A stretch of 10,169 nt of DNA from Thermotoga sp. 4484_232. Its GTDB lineage: Bacteria; Thermotogota; Thermotogae; Thermotogales; Thermotogaceae. The stretch covers positions 1-10,169 of the forward strand of contig MZGO01000057.1 in NCBI GenBank assembly GCA_002084985.1. The letters are read 5' to 3'. Shown here in pieces: positions 7,342-10,169 of the stretch (the first letter of the stretch is position 1; every line of letters begins with the position of its first letter). The position numbers were made by a program, and so were the translations under genes. The notes under the pieces are model-generated. The model did not search any database, was not told the origin of the DNA, and was given only the letters and a program-made list of their open reading frames with translations.

Positions 7342-8244
7342 ATGGCCGGAATAACGGATAAAGCCTTTAGAACTATTTGCAGAGAATTTGGAGCTTCTTT
7401 CTCATATTCAGAAATGATCAGCGCAGATGGTTATATAAGAGGATCTTCAAAAACGAAGGATTTTTTACCGTACGATGAGGACTTCACGGCTGTTCAAATA
7501 TTCGGATCGGACCCCTTTTTACTATCGGAAGCGGCTGCTGAGCTCTCCGAGCAGTTCGACTGGATAGATTTGAACGCCGGATGCCCTGCGAAGAAAGTTA
7601 TCAAGAAAGGAGCGGGAGGTGCTCTAATAAGAGATTTGAAAGAATTAAAAAAAGTTGTGAGAGAGCTGAGAAGGAATATAAAAGGTGTTTTTTCGGTTAA
7701 AACGAGGCTTGGTTGGGAAAAAAACGATTTTGAAAGGATATACAGTATACTATCAGAGGAAGATGTCGATCTTGTGGCCGTTCACGCAAGAACTGTGCGT
7801 CAAGGCTTTGAAGGTAAGGCCAGTTGGGAGGATCTTAGCTTCCTGAATTCCGACGGGCCTCCTGTTTTCATAAGTGGAGATATTCTATCTCCCGAAGATG
7901 CGAAGAAGGTTCTGATGATGACGAATTGCCAAGGTGTCATCGTTGCAAGAGGAGCTGTTGGAAGACCGTGGATATTCAAGCAGATCAGGGATTTCTTTGC
8001 CAGAGGAATGTACGAAGTTCCGTCTCTTGAGGAAATCAAAGATGTAGCCTTGAGACACCTGGATCTTTTGAAGCATTACAAGGGTGAGAAGAAAGCGGTT
8101 AAGGAGTTCAGGAAATTCATATCGGGTTACACAAGGGACATACCAAACAGCAGGAAGTTCAGAAGGAAAGTCATGGAGATCGAAGATTTTAACTCGCTAA
8201 AAAAGTTGTTGGACGTTTTTTTCAGAGAACAATGTATAATCTAA
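7342..8244 (+). CDS. dus: tRNA-dihydrouridine synthase (NifR3/Dus family)
   Basis: An FMN-dependent enzyme that reduces specific uridines in tRNA D-loops to dihydrouridine. Visible from the first ATG: MAGITDKAFR (FMN-site beginning), LNAGCP with catalytic Cys81, KTRLGW (120-125), HARTV (148-152, FMN-phosphate/RNA region) and ARGAVGRPWIF (202-212), then the helical tRNA-binding domain to the end. The ATG at 7342 is the only standard start, yet the preceding in-frame codons from 7297 encode NVKKKVLPGNVGLAP, which fits the conserved V-G-L-A-P first strand of the barrel. The frame is open back to a stop at 7264. True translation therefore probably begins upstream at a rare codon such as ATA 7294. 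It follows nadD by at most a few bases. From memory, the Thermotoga maritima homologue of known structure also begins with a VGLAPMAG segment. Confidence 0.94.
   Translation: MAGITDKAFRTICREFGASFSYSEMISADGYIRGSSKTKDFLPYDEDFTAVQIFGSDPFLLSEAAAELSEQFDWIDLNAGCPAKKVIKKGAGGALIRDLKELKKVVRELRRNIKGVFSVKTRLGWEKNDFERIYSILSEEDVDLVAVHARTVRQGFEGKASWEDLSFLNSDGPPVFISGDILSPEDAKKVLMMTNCQGVIVARGAVGRPWIFKQIRDFFARGMYEVPSLEEIKDVALRHLDLLKHYKGEKKAVKEFRKFISGYTRDIPNSRKFRRKVMEIEDFNSLKKLLDVFFREQCII
8235..8240 (+). promoter_or_regulatory. Candidate -10 box for the pilus genes
   Basis: TATAAT preceded by ATG lies over the last codons of dus. Transcription would start near 8247, about 23 bases before the pilC ATG at 8270. 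The best -35-like hexamer, TTGGAC at 8209-8214, is 20 bases away, which is too far for a strong sigma-70 promoter. A weak internal promoter, or chance in an AT-rich codon run, are both possible. Confidence 0.35.
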
Positions 8245-8269
8245 GCGTACAAAACTGGGGAGGGGTCCC

Positions 8270-9466
8270 ATGCCGTTCTATCGCTACGTGGCCTTTGATG
8301 GTTCAGGAAGAAAGATAAAAGGAGTAATGGAAGCGGAAAGCGAATTGAGAGCAGCGAACGTTCTAGGGGAAAGAGGGTTGGCTGTCGTCTCTTTGAAAGA
8401 AGTTAAGAGAAGGAAGACCTTTGTGCTCTTTCCGATATCCACAAGGGAACTCGCTTCGTTCTCCAGACAACTCGCCACGATGATATCTGCTGGCGTCAGG
8501 ATAAAAGAGGCTTTAACGATCCTAGCAAGACAGGAGATGTTTTCAAGGAGATTCAGAAAAGTTCTCTTGGAGATCATAATAGATTTGGAGACAGGATCTT
8601 CCCTTGCAGAAGCTCTATCGAATAGAAGAGTTTTCGACCCTGTGTTCATAAACCTCGTTGCCGCAGGAGAAGAAGGAGGTGTCCTGGATAAATCGATGGA
8701 AAAAGCAGCTGAATTCTATGAGAGCTCCAAAAGGCTCCAAGATGAGATAAAATCCGCCATGGCTTACCCAACCTTTGTTCTGGTCTTCGCTATAATCATC
8801 GTCATGGTGATCAGTTTCTACATCTTGCCCAACCTGATAAAAGCCTTTGGAGGAGAAGTTCCCTTATCCCCCACCGTTTCGTTTCTCATGAACGTGAACA
8901 GAAATTTGAAAACTAATTGGCCTGTTGTATCGATTGTTGCAGGTCTCGTGATAATAGGGTTCGTGATTCTGATGAAATCAAAGGCTGGTATTTACATAAA
9001 AGATGTCTTGTCTCTTCTGTTTCCTCCCGCCTTGAAGATAAGGAAAGCCATGGGGCTTGAAAGATTCACAAGGACTCTGGGTGTTCTCATCGGAAGCGGA
9101 GTCAGACTAACAGATGCCATAGAGATGTCTGCCAAAGCTTCCAACAATCTGGCCATAATCTCGAAGGCTGAGCAGATAATAGACAGTGTCAGAAAAGGTG
9201 AATCGCTGAGAAACGCATTCGCTGAGAGTAACGTTTTTCCTCAGCTCGTCTACGAAATGGTTGGAACAGGTGAGGAGACCGGAAAGCTGGACGAGGTTCT
9301 TCAGAAAGTGGCCGATTTCTACGAAGATGTTGTGAGAAACAGCATCAAAAGATTGATATCGCTCGTGGAACCGATAATGATAGCAGGGGTTGGAGGATTC
9401 ATTGCTTTCCTGGCTTATACTATATACACAACCATATTCCAGATGGAGCAGATGATCGGAAGGTGA
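8270..9466 (+). CDS. pilC: Type IV pilus / type II secretion inner-membrane platform protein (PilC/GspF family)
   Basis: The platform protein that links the cytoplasmic motor ATPase to growing pilin or pseudopilin fibres. The 398-residue product starts MPFYRYVAFDGSGRKIKGVMEA, the family's usual opening. It then has two GspF repeats at about 60-185 and 263-388, each with the LASFSRQLATMISAGV / FTRTLGVLIGSGV type helix and an E-E-G/E-E-T-G turn (AAGEEGGVLDKSM, GTGEETGKLDEVL). Three membrane spans are visible at about 168-189, 218-235 and 367-390. The ATG at 8270 follows a GGGGAGGGG ribosome site. It begins 26 bases after dus ends and starts a pilus block with the two genes that follow. No ATPase (PilB/GspE) is in the window. 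Confidence 0.95.
   Translation: MPFYRYVAFDGSGRKIKGVMEAESELRAANVLGERGLAVVSLKEVKRRKTFVLFPISTRELASFSRQLATMISAGVRIKEALTILARQEMFSRRFRKVLLEIIIDLETGSSLAEALSNRRVFDPVFINLVAAGEEGGVLDKSMEKAAEFYESSKRLQDEIKSAMAYPTFVLVFAIIIVMVISFYILPNLIKAFGGEVPLSPTVSFLMNVNRNLKTNWPVVSIVAGLVIIGFVILMKSKAGIYIKDVLSLLFPPALKIRKAMGLERFTRTLGVLIGSGVRLTDAIEMSAKASNNLAIISKAEQIIDSVRKGESLRNAFAESNVFPQLVYEMVGTGEETGKLDEVLQKVADFYEDVVRNSIKRLISLVEPIMIAGVGGFIAFLAYTIYTTIFQMEQMIGR
9458..9463 (+). promoter_or_regulatory. Ribosome binding site of the pseudopilin-like gene
   Basis: GGAAGG, continuing into TGATC, lies at the very end of pilC. It is 5 bases before the GTG at 9469 and 8 before the TTG at 9472. This rules against the in-frame GTG at 9463, which overlaps the SD, and leaves almost no room for a leader peptide. 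Confidence 0.5.
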
Positions 9467-9468
9467 TC

Positions 9469-9867
9469 GTGTTGAGCTCTTTAGAGATTCTGATATCATT
9501 GGTTCTCATCGCTCTGATAGGATTTCTCGCGATGATTGCGATTCCCACTATCACATACGATGGTATAAGAGATAAATACAATCCCTATATCCTAAGGGCC
9601 ATGATAGAGAAGAATGTGAGAAAGACAAGGGAGAACAAAGGTATCCTCGTGATAAAGAAGGATGTTATGTTATTAATCGAACCTTCTAAAATTGATAAAA
9701 TTTCTTTGAAAAATTTCAAGATAGAGAAGATCATCTGTTCTCAACCGACAAGGCAGATCATAAGGTTCATAAACGGGGATATATCCCTGGCAGGAAGTAT
9801 ACTGGGAAAGGATTGGAGATTAACCATCGAGCCAGTTACAGGAAGAATAAGAGTCCACGTACCTTAG
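9469..9867 (+). CDS. Pseudopilin-like protein (GspH/FimT type) without a standard prepilin leader
   Basis: A probable minor pilin or pseudopilin of the type IV pilus/type II secretion machine. The N-terminus SSLEILISLVLIALIGFLAM followed by IAIP is a classic pilin helix: hydrophobic, with the conserved Glu5 equivalent (in SLE) and the AIP ending. The end WRLTIEPVTGRIRVHVP matches the last strands of GspH/FimT proteins. Whichever start is chosen (GTG 9463, GTG 9469 or TTG 9472) there are only 0-3 residues before the helix, no basic leader, and no Gly at -1 or Phe at +1. Prepilin peptidase should not process it in the usual way. The 132-residue length is normal for minor pseudopilins. It overlaps or abuts pilC and is followed by a PilM-like gene 15 bases later. 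Confidence 0.75.
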   Translation: MLSSLEILISLVLIALIGFLAMIAIPTITYDGIRDKYNPYILRAMIEKNVRKTRENKGILVIKKDVMLLIEPSKIDKISLKNFKIEKIICSQPTRQIIRFINGDISLAGSILGKDWRLTIEPVTGRIRVHVP

Positions 9868-9882
9868 GTGAGGTGAAGTGAT

Positions 9883-10169
9883 GTGCAGATTTTTTACAAC
9901 AACATCACGGTCTTGGATATTGGAGTCAGAAGATTGGAGGCTCTGAGAGCTAAGAAAGTGGGGACGAAGATCAGAGTGTTACAGAGGGATTTTCTTCTGC
10001 CAGAATTCGAGGAAAAGAAAGAAAAAAAGTTGAAGGAGCTCTCGAAAAAATACGCTGTCGATGTTGAGGATCTGGTGATTTACAGTTTCCCTATAGAGAA
10101 CATTCTTTTCATGAATTTGAACGTCCCACCGAAGATGGATAAAAGGATGATAAAGAATTTCGCCTTGAT
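9883..10169 (+). CDS. PilM/GspL-like pilus assembly protein, N-terminal part (cut by the window edge)
   Basis: An open frame from GTG at 9883 runs to the window end (95 codons visible). GAGGTGA at 9870-9876 lies 6 bases upstream, and the ATG at 9881 in another frame stops quickly. The translation starts MQIFYNNITVLDIGVRRLEA, with an actin-like phosphate-1 style D-I-G, and later reads VIYSFPIENILFMNLNVPPK, then MDKRMIKNFALD. This resembles PilM and GspL proteins, where S.P..N...R..E.P...DKE..... is the corresponding segment. PilM is a cytoplasmic actin-like protein that joins the pilus alignment subcomplex. A lysine/glutamate-rich helix (EEKKEKKLKEL) lies between. The assignment relies on motif and on position after pilC and a pseudopilin. 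Confidence 0.7.
   Translation, partial: MQIFYNNITVLDIGVRRLEALRAKKVGTKIRVLQRDFLLPEFEEKKEKKLKELSKKYAVDVEDLVIYSFPIENILFMNLNVPPKMDKRMIKNFAL

Overview
The window looks like chromosomal DNA of a thermophilic Thermotogales bacterium, most likely Thermotoga or a close relative. It is moderately AT-rich, rich in AGA/AGG and GAA/GAG codons, and nearly every gap between genes is an overlap of a few bases. Shine-Dalgarno (SD) sequences are strong (AAGGAGGTG type) and GTG and TTG starts are frequent. The proteins (Hfq, the tRNA-dihydrouridine synthase, the family-5 solute-binding protein) read like Thermotoga proteins recalled from memory; no database search was possible.

Left half, minus strand (1-4414): one tightly packed operon read right to left: hfq, hflX, fmt, a 63-residue HMA-like protein, an OppF/DppF-type peptide ABC ATPase, and an oligopeptide-binding protein that runs off the left edge. 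Consecutive genes overlap by 17, 4, 4, 1 and 4 bases, so translation is probably coupled. Two of these genes carry internal lesions. HflX is in frame but lacks the part of its GTPase domain holding G1, G2 and G3. The solute-binding protein has lost about 25 codons plus a frame change near position 614, so its two halves lie in different frames.

Centre (4415-4727): a 313-base divergent regulatory region with a probable hfq promoter and several inverted repeats close to the start of the rightward operon.

Right half, plus strand (4728-10169): an unrecognised 215-residue protein, obg, nadD, dus, then a type IV pilus/type II secretion block: pilC/gspF, a GspH/FimT-like pseudopilin without a standard leader, and the start of a PilM-like gene cut by the right edge. 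A TATAAT box at the end of dus may give the pilus genes their own promoter. dus has no ATG, GTG or TTG start that would include its conserved first strand.

Functional picture: the left operon mixes RNA chaperoning (Hfq), ribosome rescue (HflX, probably damaged), initiator-tRNA formylation (Fmt) and peptide uptake. The right operon mixes ribosome assembly (Obg), NAD synthesis (NadD), tRNA modification (Dus) and surface-filament assembly. No CRISPR, rRNA, tRNA, insertion sequence or phage genes were seen. The most notable observations are the GTPase-core deletion in HflX, the damaged binding-protein gene in the same operon, the start-codon problem in dus, and the dyad cluster in the divergent region.
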